DNA from: Clostridiales bacterium UBA1248
GTDB taxonomy: Bacteria; Bacillota; Clostridia; Oscillospirales; CAG-272
Assembly: GCA_002308615.1 (NCBI GenBank)
Contig: DBWC01000013.1
Span: 3,455-9,527 of the forward strand
Direction of reading: 5' to 3'
Length of the DNA: 6,073 nt
This document shows, piece by piece, positions 1-6,073 of the stretch (position 1 is its first letter; each line of letters starts with the position of its first letter). Both the position numbers and the translations under genes were made by a program. A model generated the notes under the pieces. That model was not told the DNA's origin. It was given only the letters and a program-made list of their open reading frames with translations, and did not search any database.

Positions 1-54
1 ACGACGGCTGAAGAGATAACGACGGCAGAAGATATAACGACCGAAGCGGAAACG
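1..54 (+). repeat. 18-bp in-frame tandem repeat coding a Thr/Glu linker
   Basis: Two 18-bp units, 1-18 and 19-36, differ at only two bases. A decayed third unit follows at 37-54. They code TTAEEI, TTAEDI and TTEAET. The array is in frame with the first CDS and may continue upstream of the window. Such acidic, Thr-rich repeats are typical flexible spacers between surface-protein domains. Confidence 0.7.
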
Positions 55-666
55 GAACCCGAGGCAGCCCTGCCCTTCATCTACGTTACCGTCTATGACG
101 GCGAAAAGATCGCCGCCGCCGAAGTTAAAGTCAACAAGGCTGACGAGGACGGAGACGAAAAATGGACGATCAACGACGCTCTCATCACGCTTCACAACGA
201 AAAATGCAAAGACGGTTTTGTGACCACGGCGTCCGACTACGGTCCCATGATAACAAAGCTCTGGGGCGTTGAAAACGGCGGCGCATACGGTTATTACAAG
301 AACAACCAGATGAGCATGGGTCTGTCCGACGAGCTTGCCGAGGGCGATCATCTTTACGCGTACGTATATTCCGACGCTTCCGGTTATTCCGACGCTTATT
401 CGTTCTTTGACAAGAACGCCGTAAGCGGAAACGCGGGCGACAAAGTAACTCTTACGCTCAAATACATATCCGGCTTTGACGAGAATTACGCTCCGATAGA
501 AACTCCTCTTGCGGACGCAGTTATAGTTATAGGCGATGCGAACACCGAGTATAAGACCGGTGAAGACGGCACGGTAGAAATTGAGCTTCCGGCTGACGGC
601 GCAATCATAAGCGCGGTAAAAGACGGACTTACGCTTATCCCGCCGGTATGCGTTTACAGCAAATAA
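1..666 (+). CDS. Secreted DUF4430-domain protein, 5'-truncated by the window edge
   Basis: The frame is open from base 1 and ends at TAA 664-666, giving 221 residues of a longer protein; the true start lies upstream. Fragment residues 1-23 are a Thr/Glu/Ala-rich linker. Residues about 25-127 resemble DUF4430, the transcobalamin C-terminal-like domain: a YVTVYDG strand, WTINDAL, then NGGAYGYYKNN and a final GDHLYAYVYSD strand. Residues about 147-219 look like a small Ig/transthyretin-like beta-sandwich, with PLADAVIV, GEDGTVEIELP and IISAVKDG. The only two cysteines, C69 and C217, are both conserved in the next gene. About 60% of residues match that paralogue by hand alignment. Unlike it, this protein ends right after the domain with no membrane anchor, so it is either released or held by an unseen N-terminal part. 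The inferred role is ligand capture at the cell surface. A GTG at 220 could be misread as the start, but it falls inside the DUF4430-like domain. Confidence 0.85.
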   Translation, partial: TTAEEITTAEDITTEAETEPEAALPFIYVTVYDGEKIAAAEVKVNKADEDGDEKWTINDALITLHNEKCKDGFVTTASDYGPMITKLWGVENGGAYGYYKNNQMSMGLSDELAEGDHLYAYVYSDASGYSDAYSFFDKNAVSGNAGDKVTLTLKYISGFDENYAPIETPLADAVIVIGDANTEYKTGEDGTVEIELPADGAIISAVKDGLTLIPPVCVYSK

Positions 667-679
667 TAAACTAAGATAA

Positions 680-1486
680 ATGAAAAACGTAAAAATAATT
701 ATTTCCGTGCTCCTTGCCGTGCTTACGCTCGGTTCTTTGATACCGTGTTTTGCCGCAAAGGAAGAGGGACCTTTCGTATACGTCACGATCTATGACGGCA
801 AAAAAGTCGTTTTGGCGGAGACAAAGGTCGAAAAATCCGACGAGGATAACGACGGATCGTGGACGATAAACGACGCGCTTTTGAGCGTCCACAAGAGCAA
901 ATGCAAAGACGGCTATAAAACGGAGAACGGCAGCTACGGGCTTTTTATAACAAAGCTCTGGAATATTGAAAACGGCGGATCGTACGGTTATTACAAAAAT
1001 AACAGGATGTGCATGGGTCTGACGGAAACGCTGTCCGAGACGGAGCCGGATCACCTCTACGCATTCGTATATTCGGACGCCGCCGGTTATTCCGACGCAT
1101 ATTCGTATTTTGATCAGTACTCCTTGACCGGTAAGGCAAAGGACACGCTTAAGCTCACGCTCAAATACGTTACTTTTGACGAGTCGTACAATCAGACGGA
1201 CGTACCCGTTGCCGACGCGCTGATAACCTTTGACGGCAAAAAGACCGAGTTCAAGACCGACGAAAACGGACGGGTGGAGATAGAGCTTCCGGCGTACAGC
1301 GCGGTCATAAGCGCGGAAAAGGAAGGGCTCACGCTCATACCGCCGGTCTGCAAATATCATCTTGACGAAAAGAAGTCCGGCAATTACACGTATCTTATCA
1401 TCGTAATTGTGATCACCGCGGTCATAGCGGCGGCGGTCGTCTGCGTCATACTTTTCAACAATAAAAACAGAAAGAAAGCAAATTGA
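680..1486 (+). CDS. Membrane-anchored DUF4430-domain surface protein
   Basis: This 268-residue protein has a complete extracellular layout. Residues 1-25 are a signal peptide (basic MKNVK, hydrophobic core, likely signal peptidase I cut after CFA). Residues about 32-135 form a DUF4430-like domain with YVTIYDG, WTINDAL, NGGSYGYYKNN and DHLYAFVYSD. Residues about 157-226 form a beta-sandwich-like domain with VPVADALI, DENGRVEIELP and ISAEKEG. Residues 239-259 are a transmembrane helix followed by the basic tail NNKNRKKAN, so the domains face outside. C75 and C224 are shared with the upstream paralogue and could form a disulfide. It starts 13 nt after the previous stop and its TGA overlaps the next start. 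ATG 680 is chosen because it opens the signal peptide, although no strong Shine-Dalgarno precedes it. The inferred function is ligand binding or accessory capture for the ECF importer downstream. No enzymatic motif is visible. Confidence 0.9.
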   Translation: MKNVKIIISVLLAVLTLGSLIPCFAAKEEGPFVYVTIYDGKKVVLAETKVEKSDEDNDGSWTINDALLSVHKSKCKDGYKTENGSYGLFITKLWNIENGGSYGYYKNNRMCMGLTETLSETEPDHLYAFVYSDAAGYSDAYSYFDQYSLTGKAKDTLKLTLKYVTFDESYNQTDVPVADALITFDGKKTEFKTDENGRVEIELPAYSAVISAEKEGLTLIPPVCKYHLDEKKSGNYTYLIIVIVITAVIAAAVVCVILFNNKNRKKAN

Positions 1487-2964
1487 AAAAACACCTCTCT
1501 CTGATCCTCACGGCTCTGGTCCTCATATCCTCTGCCGTGGGGATCTGTGTTAAGGCGGAAGATCCCGGCTATAAAGACAAACTGCCGTCTCTTACAGAAG
1601 ATCTGCCGTCAGACCCCGAAAACGGATGCTTTACCGCCATCGCCCTGCGTCAGTACGACGATTCGCTCGATCTGACCTCGTTCGGCAGGCTGATCGCGAA
1701 AAAAGACGTTCCGGTAAACACGGTCACGGCGATGAAATACGCGCTTACCGTGTACGCCTGCGGTATAAAAGGCTCCGTTTACGAAACGCTCGACAAAGAA
1801 AAAATAAAAGCCGCGGAAAATCTGTCGGGGCTCGTTTTTTCGCTTCATCTTGCGAATATCGGTTATGGCACGGGAATGACCGTGTCCGAGCATATAGACA
1901 GACTGCTTGCGCGTGCCACGCCGTCCGGAGGTTTTCCGACAGTCGGTGCGACGCCCGATATAGATATGACCGCGATGGCGATACAGGCGCTTGCGCCTCA
2001 TAAGGACGAGCCGAAGGTCAATGAAGCCATAGAAAAAGGGCTGTCATATCTGTCGTCACAGCAGACGGAGACGGGAGCTTTCCGCTATTTCGGCTCGGAA
2101 AACTGCGAAAACTGCGCGCAGGTCATAATGGCTTTGTCGTCGCTCGGTATCGACGCCGATACCGATGAAAGATTCATAAAAGACGGCGTATCCGTATACG
2201 ACGCGCTTTTGTCGTACAGACTGTCCGACGGCAGATTCGAGCACGTTCACGGCGGCGGCGCAAACGGCGCGGCTACCGCGCAGGCGTACTGCGCTCTTAT
2301 AAATAACGACAGGCTTAAACCGTTTTACGTGATAAACGCGCCGAAAATAACGGCGGATCTTGAAAGCACGGCGGAGACGTCAGATACGGAAGAGCAGACG
2401 GGGACGGATAAAAAAACGCCGGGCGTCAACACGACGGTGATACTCGTCTGCGCGGTGTGCTTCGTCGGCTTATCCGTATGCGTCGTTATGCTTATCTTAA
2501 AGAAAAAACGCGTTATAGATTATATGATCGTCGCAGTCGTGACGGCGGTTATTGCGCTTTATCTCGGTTTGTCCGGAGTTTCCTTGGGCGGCGAGTATTT
2601 CAAGCGGGAAGACGATATAAAGATAAGCGGATATATCACGTTTTCCGTCGACTGCTCACTCGTATCCGACAAAGAAATGATACCGCCGGCAAAAGTCGGA
2701 ATAGAAGAAAACGACACGGCTTATTCCGTGCTTTTGCGCGTATGCCGGCAGAAGGGCATGACGGTATCGAACACCGGCTCAAAGCTGAATCCTTATATTT
2801 CGGGGATAGGCGATCTGTACGAGGCGACGCACGGTCCGACGTCCGGATGGGGCTACAAGGTCAACGGCAAGGCGCCATCCGTCGGCGCGGGCGCTTACGT
2901 TCTGCAGGACGGGGACGAGCTTATCTGGCTTTACGTGCCTGACGTGAGTATGCTTGGTGATTAG
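1483..2964 (+). CDS. Intrinsic-factor-like surface protein: alpha/alpha-toroid, membrane hairpin, DUF4430
   Basis: The protein has 493 residues. Residues 1-25 are a signal peptide (MKKHLS, hydrophobic core, VKA cut). Residues about 50-280 carry prenyltransferase/squalene-cyclase-type helical repeats. These are marked by SGGFPTVGATPDIDMTAMAI (148-167), a TGAFRYFG turn, CENCAQVIMALSSLGID (208-224), and DGRFEHVHGGG followed by TAQAYCALI. After a Thr/Glu linker come two transmembrane helices, about 316-339 and 346-366, separated by KKKR (340-343). By the positive-inside rule this loop is cytosolic, so both domains lie outside. Residues about 380-490 are a canonical DUF4430 domain, with GPTSGWGYKVNGKAPSVGAG and LQDGDELIWLYV. 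No DxDD cyclase motif is present, so it is unlikely to be an enzyme. Animal intrinsic factor and transcobalamin pair the same two fold types to hold cobalamin; corrinoid binding here is inference. The TTG start overlaps the previous TGA in TTGA, and the signal peptide supports that start. The stop lies one base before ecfT. Confidence 0.9.
   Translation: MKKHLSLILTALVLISSAVGICVKAEDPGYKDKLPSLTEDLPSDPENGCFTAIALRQYDDSLDLTSFGRLIAKKDVPVNTVTAMKYALTVYACGIKGSVYETLDKEKIKAAENLSGLVFSLHLANIGYGTGMTVSEHIDRLLARATPSGGFPTVGATPDIDMTAMAIQALAPHKDEPKVNEAIEKGLSYLSSQQTETGAFRYFGSENCENCAQVIMALSSLGIDADTDERFIKDGVSVYDALLSYRLSDGRFEHVHGGGANGAATAQAYCALINNDRLKPFYVINAPKITADLESTAETSDTEEQTGTDKKTPGVNTTVILVCAVCFVGLSVCVVMLILKKKRVIDYMIVAVVTAVIALYLGLSGVSLGGEYFKREDDIKISGYITFSVDCSLVSDKEMIPPAKVGIEENDTAYSVLLRVCRQKGMTVSNTGSKLNPYISGIGDLYEATHGPTSGWGYKVNGKAPSVGAGAYVLQDGDELIWLYVPDVSMLGD
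2956..2960 (+). promoter_or_regulatory. Shine-Dalgarno GGTGA for ecfT
   Basis: GGTGA sits 5 nt before ATG 2966 and pairs well with the 16S rRNA tail. It lies inside the last codons of the preceding gene. It favours ATG 2966 over TTG 2954 or GTG 2957, which would overlap this site. Confidence 0.55.
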
Positions 2965-2965
2965 T

Positions 2966-3838
2966 ATGCTTTGGTTTGAAAGATGCAATCCGTTCACGGT
3001 ACTTTTGTACTTCGTATCCGTGTCCGCGCTTGCCGCGGTCTATAACAACCCGTATCATACGGCGGTGACGCTTGCCGCCGGCATCGTGTTTTTCATAATG
3101 ATGAGAGGAAAGCCGAAGACGGCGCTGTGGTTTTTCTCCGTGTTTCTTCTCACGTTCATAGTAAACCCGATAATGTCAAAAAAGGGCGCAACGCCGCTTT
3201 TGTTCATTGGAGACGATCCGATAACGCTCGAGGCCGTTATATACGGGCTGAATTCCGCGTCGATGATCGCCGCGATACTGTTTTTGTTCTACTGCTTTAC
3301 GGAGCTGACGGATTCCGAAAAGCTTATGTATATGTTATCGCCTTTTTCGTCGTCCGCCGCGCTGACGGTGTCCGCCGTTCTGCGCTTCGTTCCGCTTTAC
3401 GCAAAGCAGGCGGTCATGATCTCGGATCAGCAGAAGGCGATAGGAAATCAGGGCGGCAAGAGCATACCGGAAAAGCTGCGCTTCGGCGGCAGAGTTTTCT
3501 CGTCTTTGTCAACGTGGGCGCTTGAAAACGGCATAGTCGCCGCGGATTCGATGGCTTGCCGCGGGTACGGCACGGGCAGACGCTCGTTTTATTCCGCCTG
3601 CGGCTTCAAAAAAAGCGACGGCGTGTTTTTATCGTGCCAGATCGTGCTCATCGCCGCGACCGTCGTACCGTCGTTTTTCACGCGATGCTCCTATCAGTAC
3701 TATCCGTCGCTTGATTTTCCCGAAACAAACGCGGCGTTTATAATATCCGCCGCCTCGTATACGTTACTTGTGTTTTTACCTCTGATATCTGAAATAACGG
3801 ACAGGTTAAAATGGAAATACTTACTGCAAAAGATCTGA
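2966..3838 (+). CDS. ecfT: ECF transporter transmembrane coupling subunit EcfT
   Basis: This 290-residue membrane protein couples ATPase movement to the S component in energy-coupling factor importers. Hydrophobic segments lie at about 10-25, 32-46, 52-70, 87-111, 129-147, 221-238 and 257-275. The long polar cytosolic stretch at 148-215 is the hallmark of the family. It contains ISDQQKAIGNQGGKSIPEKL and then AADSMACRGYGTGRRSFY (192-209), which fits the second EcfT coupling motif (x-A-R-G) that docks into the ATPase groove. Here the alanine before RG is cysteine, a small substitution. The gene begins one base after the previous stop and overlaps the ATPase gene by 28 bases, so translation is probably coupled. 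TTG 2954 would add four residues and is less likely given the Shine-Dalgarno placement. Confidence in EcfT is high; substrate cannot be read from this subunit. Confidence 0.92.
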   Translation: MLWFERCNPFTVLLYFVSVSALAAVYNNPYHTAVTLAAGIVFFIMMRGKPKTALWFFSVFLLTFIVNPIMSKKGATPLLFIGDDPITLEAVIYGLNSASMIAAILFLFYCFTELTDSEKLMYMLSPFSSSAALTVSAVLRFVPLYAKQAVMISDQQKAIGNQGGKSIPEKLRFGGRVFSSLSTWALENGIVAADSMACRGYGTGRRSFYSACGFKKSDGVFLSCQIVLIAATVVPSFFTRCSYQYYPSLDFPETNAAFIISAASYTLLVFLPLISEITDRLKWKYLLQKI

Positions 3839-5358
3839 GCTTTACTTACGCAAAATCAGATAAACCCGCGCTTGAAAACGTGTCTTTTTCCGTTTCAGAA
3901 GGTCAGTTCGTCACCGTCTGCGGTCCTACCGGAAGCGGCAAATCAACGCTTTTGCGGCTGATAAAAAAAGAGCTGACGCCGAAAGGAAAAATATCCGGGC
4001 AGCTTTTATACCGCGGCAAGCCTTTGTCGGAATTGTCCGAGCGTCAGAGCGCGGAGCAGATCGGCATAGTCGTACAGCACCCGGAGGAGCAGATCGTTTC
4101 CGACCGCGTGTCGGGCGAGCTGTTTTTCGGCGCGGAAAGCCTCGGTTACCCGCGTGAGAAGGCGTACCGCAGAGTCGCGGAAGTCGCCTCGTTTTTCAAT
4201 CTTACCGACCGTTTTTCCGATAAAACGGCGGAGCTTTCGGGCGGTCAGAAGCAGCTGTTGGCGCTCGCCTCGGTCCTTGTCACGTCGCCCGGTCTTATAC
4301 TGCTTGACGAGCCGACCTCAAGGCTCGATCCCGTGGCGGCGGCGGATTTCATATCCATGCTTGCGAGGATAAACAGACAGCTCGGCGTGACCGTTATCAT
4401 AGCCGAGCACAACACGTCGCTTCTGCTTGAATACACCGACGTTTTGATGTTTATGGAGGACGGCAAGCTGACCGCCTGCGGCTCGCCCGGTACGGTTTTG
4501 AGCAAAAAGCCGTCCGGTCGCGTGCTGTCCGATATGCCCGCCCCCGTAAGACTGTTTTTTGAAAAGGAAACGGGAGGCAAATGCCCGCTTACCGTTAAGG
4601 AAGGACGGCTTTTGTTTTCGGATATAGAGGAGGACGAAAAAGAAAAAGCCGGGATCAAAGGCGAGGCTGCGCTTGAATTAAAAAACGTTTATTACAGATA
4701 CAAACGCGATTCAAAGGATATATTGAAAGGCGTCGATCTTGCGGTGAAGAGAGGAGAAATACGCTTTATCTTCGGCGGCAACGGCTGCGGAAAAACGACG
4801 CTTCTGCATTGCTGCGCCGGGCTTTTGCGCCCGTATTCCGGCAAGCTTGAAATATTCGGCAAAAAGGTCCCGTCGTATAAAAACGGCGAGCTTTACACCG
4901 GCTGCGTTTCCATGCTCTGCCAGGACGCGCACACGGTCTTTACACACGAGAAAATTGGCGACGAGTTCAAAGGCGTTGATATAAAAACTCTGCCGTACGA
5001 CGTTTCGCCGATTTTCGACAGACATCCGTACGACGTGTCGGGCGGGGAGCTGCAGATGGCGGCGTTCTGCCGCGTGCTCGCGTCAAAGCCGAGGCTTTTA
5101 CTGCTCGACGAGCCGACGAAAGCGATGGACGCGGCGGTGAAAAAAATATTTACGGACGTCTTGTTTGATTTGAAAGAGCAGGGCGTGTCCGTCGTTATCG
5201 CCTCGCACGATACGGAGCTTGCGGCAAACTGCGCCGATACGTGCTCCATGATGTTCAACGGCAATATCGTCTGCACCTGCGAAACGGGCGATTTCATGCG
5301 TGAAAACAGCTTTTATACAACGGACAGGTGCAGGATGACGAAAGGAAAGCTGATATGA
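3811..5358 (+). CDS. ecfA: Fused double ECF ATPase (EcfA-EcfA')
   Basis: The 515 residues hold two ABC ATPase domains that power the importer from the cytosolic side. Domain 1 has Walker A GPTGSGKST (38-46), Q-loop Q89, signature LSGGQ (142-146), Walker B LILLDEP (D166, E167) and switch H200. Domain 2 has Walker A GGNGCGKTT (322-330), Q371, signature VSGGELQ (409-415), Walker B LLLLDEP (D433, E434) and H466. All catalytic residues are present in both halves. A Glu/Lys-rich linker (about 272-284) joins them. Domain 2 is shorter between Q-loop and signature, 39 residues against 54 in domain 1, so its helical subdomain is trimmed. The C-terminal NSFYTT stretch resembles, from memory, other fused Firmicute ECF ATPases. 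Start ATG 3811 gives the usual short N-terminus before the first strand, with only a weak AGG upstream. It overlaps ecfT by 28 bases, and its TGA overlaps the S-component start. Confidence 0.95.
   Translation: MEILTAKDLSFTYAKSDKPALENVSFSVSEGQFVTVCGPTGSGKSTLLRLIKKELTPKGKISGQLLYRGKPLSELSERQSAEQIGIVVQHPEEQIVSDRVSGELFFGAESLGYPREKAYRRVAEVASFFNLTDRFSDKTAELSGGQKQLLALASVLVTSPGLILLDEPTSRLDPVAAADFISMLARINRQLGVTVIIAEHNTSLLLEYTDVLMFMEDGKLTACGSPGTVLSKKPSGRVLSDMPAPVRLFFEKETGGKCPLTVKEGRLLFSDIEEDEKEKAGIKGEAALELKNVYYRYKRDSKDILKGVDLAVKRGEIRFIFGGNGCGKTTLLHCCAGLLRPYSGKLEIFGKKVPSYKNGELYTGCVSMLCQDAHTVFTHEKIGDEFKGVDIKTLPYDVSPIFDRHPYDVSGGELQMAAFCRVLASKPRLLLLDEPTKAMDAAVKKIFTDVLFDLKEQGVSVVIASHDTELAANCADTCSMMFNGNIVCTCETGDFMRENSFYTTDRCRMTKGKLI
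5341..5349 (+). promoter_or_regulatory. Shine-Dalgarno AAAGGAAAG deciding the S-component start
   Basis: This purine-rich site ends 5 nt before ATG 5355 and lies within the end of the ATPase gene. It selects ATG 5355 over the in-frame GTG at 5328, which would add nine polar residues (MQDDERKAD) lacking any membrane or family character. Confidence 0.65.
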
Positions 5359-6041
5359 CGGTAATAGAAAACAGAAACGCGCGTATGTTCATCCGCATAG
5401 CCGTCCCGGTGCTGCTCACCGCCGCGGCTGTTTTATGCGCGCTTTTCGCGTCGGACGGACGAAAATACGCGATAATAACCGTAATAGTAACGCTTTTGTC
5501 TCTGCTTCTGTTTTTGTCCGGGTTTGATAAAAAACGCATCGGCTCGCGCCGCCTCGTTTTGGGCGCGGTGTTCATAACGCTCGCCGTCGCCGGAAGATTC
5601 ATACCTCAGCTGAAGCCGCTCACCGCCGTGGTGATCATAAGCGGTATGTTCACCGGCGCGGAAACGGGGTTTTTGGTAGGCGCCGTGTCCGTTCTGATAT
5701 CAAATATTTTCTTCGGCAACGGTCCGTGGACGCCGCTTCAGATGACGGCCATGGGACTTATAGGCTTTTTCGGCGGAGTGTTCTCAAACGGACTGAAAAA
5801 AAGTAAAATATTGCTTGCGCTGTACGGAATAGCCTGCGGGATATTTTATTCAATGTTCATGGATATATGGACGACTTGCTCGGCGACCGGCTCGCTTCAG
5901 CTTTCGGCGTATCTGCAGTCCGTCACGGCGGCGATACCTTTTACGGTCATATACGCCGTCTCAAACGTAATATATCTTTTGCTTCTGACGCCGCCGTTTT
6001 ACCGGAAGCTTGAAAGAATTGCGGAAAAGTACGGGTTGTAA
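5355..6041 (+). CDS. ECF transporter S component (substrate-binding membrane subunit)
   Basis: This 228-residue membrane protein is the likely substrate-specificity subunit of the importer. Hydrophobic segments lie at about 12-31, 38-56, 66-82, 91-115, 128-147, 152-172 and 185-210. The first two look like an N-terminal addition before the six-helix-like S core, which seems to begin at SRRLVLGAVFITLAVAGRF with its alanine-rich helix, the usual contact with EcfT. The stretch FIPQLKPLTAVVIISG, then GFLVGAVSVLISNIFFGNG and PWTPLQMTAMGLIGFFGG, matches from memory a widespread Firmicute S-component group that is often linked to fused ECF ATPases. It does not look like BioY, ThiT, RibU or FolT. The start ATG 5355 overlaps the ATPase stop in ATGA, so the two are translationally coupled. 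The substrate is unproven; the neighbouring transcobalamin-like proteins point to a corrinoid or similar cofactor. It is the last gene seen, with 32 bases beyond it. Confidence 0.88.
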   Translation: MTVIENRNARMFIRIAVPVLLTAAAVLCALFASDGRKYAIITVIVTLLSLLLFLSGFDKKRIGSRRLVLGAVFITLAVAGRFIPQLKPLTAVVIISGMFTGAETGFLVGAVSVLISNIFFGNGPWTPLQMTAMGLIGFFGGVFSNGLKKSKILLALYGIACGIFYSMFMDIWTTCSATGSLQLSAYLQSVTAAIPFTVIYAVSNVIYLLLLTPPFYRKLERIAEKYGL

Positions 6042-6048
6042 AACCCGT
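6031..6048 (+). terminator. Short hairpin over the last stop codon, possible weak terminator
   Basis: ACGGGTT (6031-6037) and AACCCGT (6042-6048) form a perfect 7-bp stem with a GTAA loop, and the TAA stop of the S-component gene falls in the loop. What follows is CAATTTGC, without a real T-run, so it is a poor intrinsic terminator. It could be a 3'-end protecting hairpin or chance. The remaining bases to 6073 show no gene. Confidence 0.35.
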
Positions 6049-6073
6049 CAATTTGCAGACAAAGCATTTAAGA

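Noticed and set aside
220..666. GTG at 220 as the start of the first gene
   Set aside because: The frame is open to base 1 and the upstream codons encode the conserved front of the DUF4430-like domain shared with the paralogue.
667..679. Promoter or riboswitch between the first two genes
   Set aside because: The gap is only 13 bases, too short for a structured leader, and no -10/-35 pair is convincing.
680..760. Lipobox in the signal peptide of the anchored DUF4430 protein (LIPC)
   Set aside because: Proline precedes the cysteine instead of the required small residue, and the protein already has a C-terminal membrane anchor.
671..1360. Long minus-strand open frame of 229 codons
   Set aside because: It mirrors the real plus-strand gene with its signal peptide and conserved paralogue; the antisense product shows no recognisable domain and is a codon-bias shadow.
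1483..2330. Toroid domain as an active squalene/terpene cyclase or prenyltransferase
   Set aside because: No DxDD catalytic motif is present (the nearest string is DIDM), and the protein is exported and fused to DUF4430, which fits a binding role better.
2457..2942. Alternative plus-strand frame of 161 codons within the toroid/DUF4430 gene
   Set aside because: It is arginine-rich out-of-frame translation of a clearly coding region with recognised domains; it shows no fold or start signal.
5328..5354. GTG at 5328 as the start of the S component
   Set aside because: The added nine residues are polar, and the strong Shine-Dalgarno AAAGGAAAG sits correctly for ATG 5355.

Overview
The window reads as one stretch of a single plus-strand operon from a Gram-positive anaerobe, most likely an uncultured Clostridia-type Firmicute. 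This rests on the fused-ATPase ECF transporter style, the surface proteins carried by a membrane anchor, and balanced base composition; it is inference, since no taxonomic marker is present. Six genes lie head to tail. Gaps are 13 nt or less and three of the five junctions overlap. No promoter, riboswitch or RNA gene is visible, and the operon begins upstream of base 1.

Layout. (1) Bases 1-666: the 3' end of a secreted protein with a Thr/Glu linker, a DUF4430-like (transcobalamin C-terminal-like) domain and a beta-sandwich-like tail. (2) 680-1486: its tandem paralogue, with signal peptide and C-terminal membrane anchor. (3) 1483-2964: a 493-residue protein with a signal peptide, an extracellular alpha/alpha-toroid (prenyltransferase/squalene-cyclase-type repeats), a two-helix membrane hairpin and a canonical DUF4430 domain. 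(4) 2966-3838: EcfT transmembrane coupling subunit. (5) 3811-5358: two fused EcfA-type ATPases. (6) 5355-6041: an ECF substrate-binding S component. A short hairpin covers the last stop codon.

How they may work together. Genes 4-6 make a complete energy-coupling factor (ECF) vitamin-type importer. Genes 1-3 are surface proteins whose domains resemble those of animal intrinsic factor and transcobalamin, in which an alpha/alpha barrel plus a small beta domain clamps cobalamin. The most interesting reading is a dedicated surface-capture-plus-ECF system that binds a corrinoid or other scarce cofactor outside the membrane and passes it to the S component. The domain resemblance and gene linkage are seen in the sequence or follow from family knowledge; the ligand is inference and is not settled by anything here.
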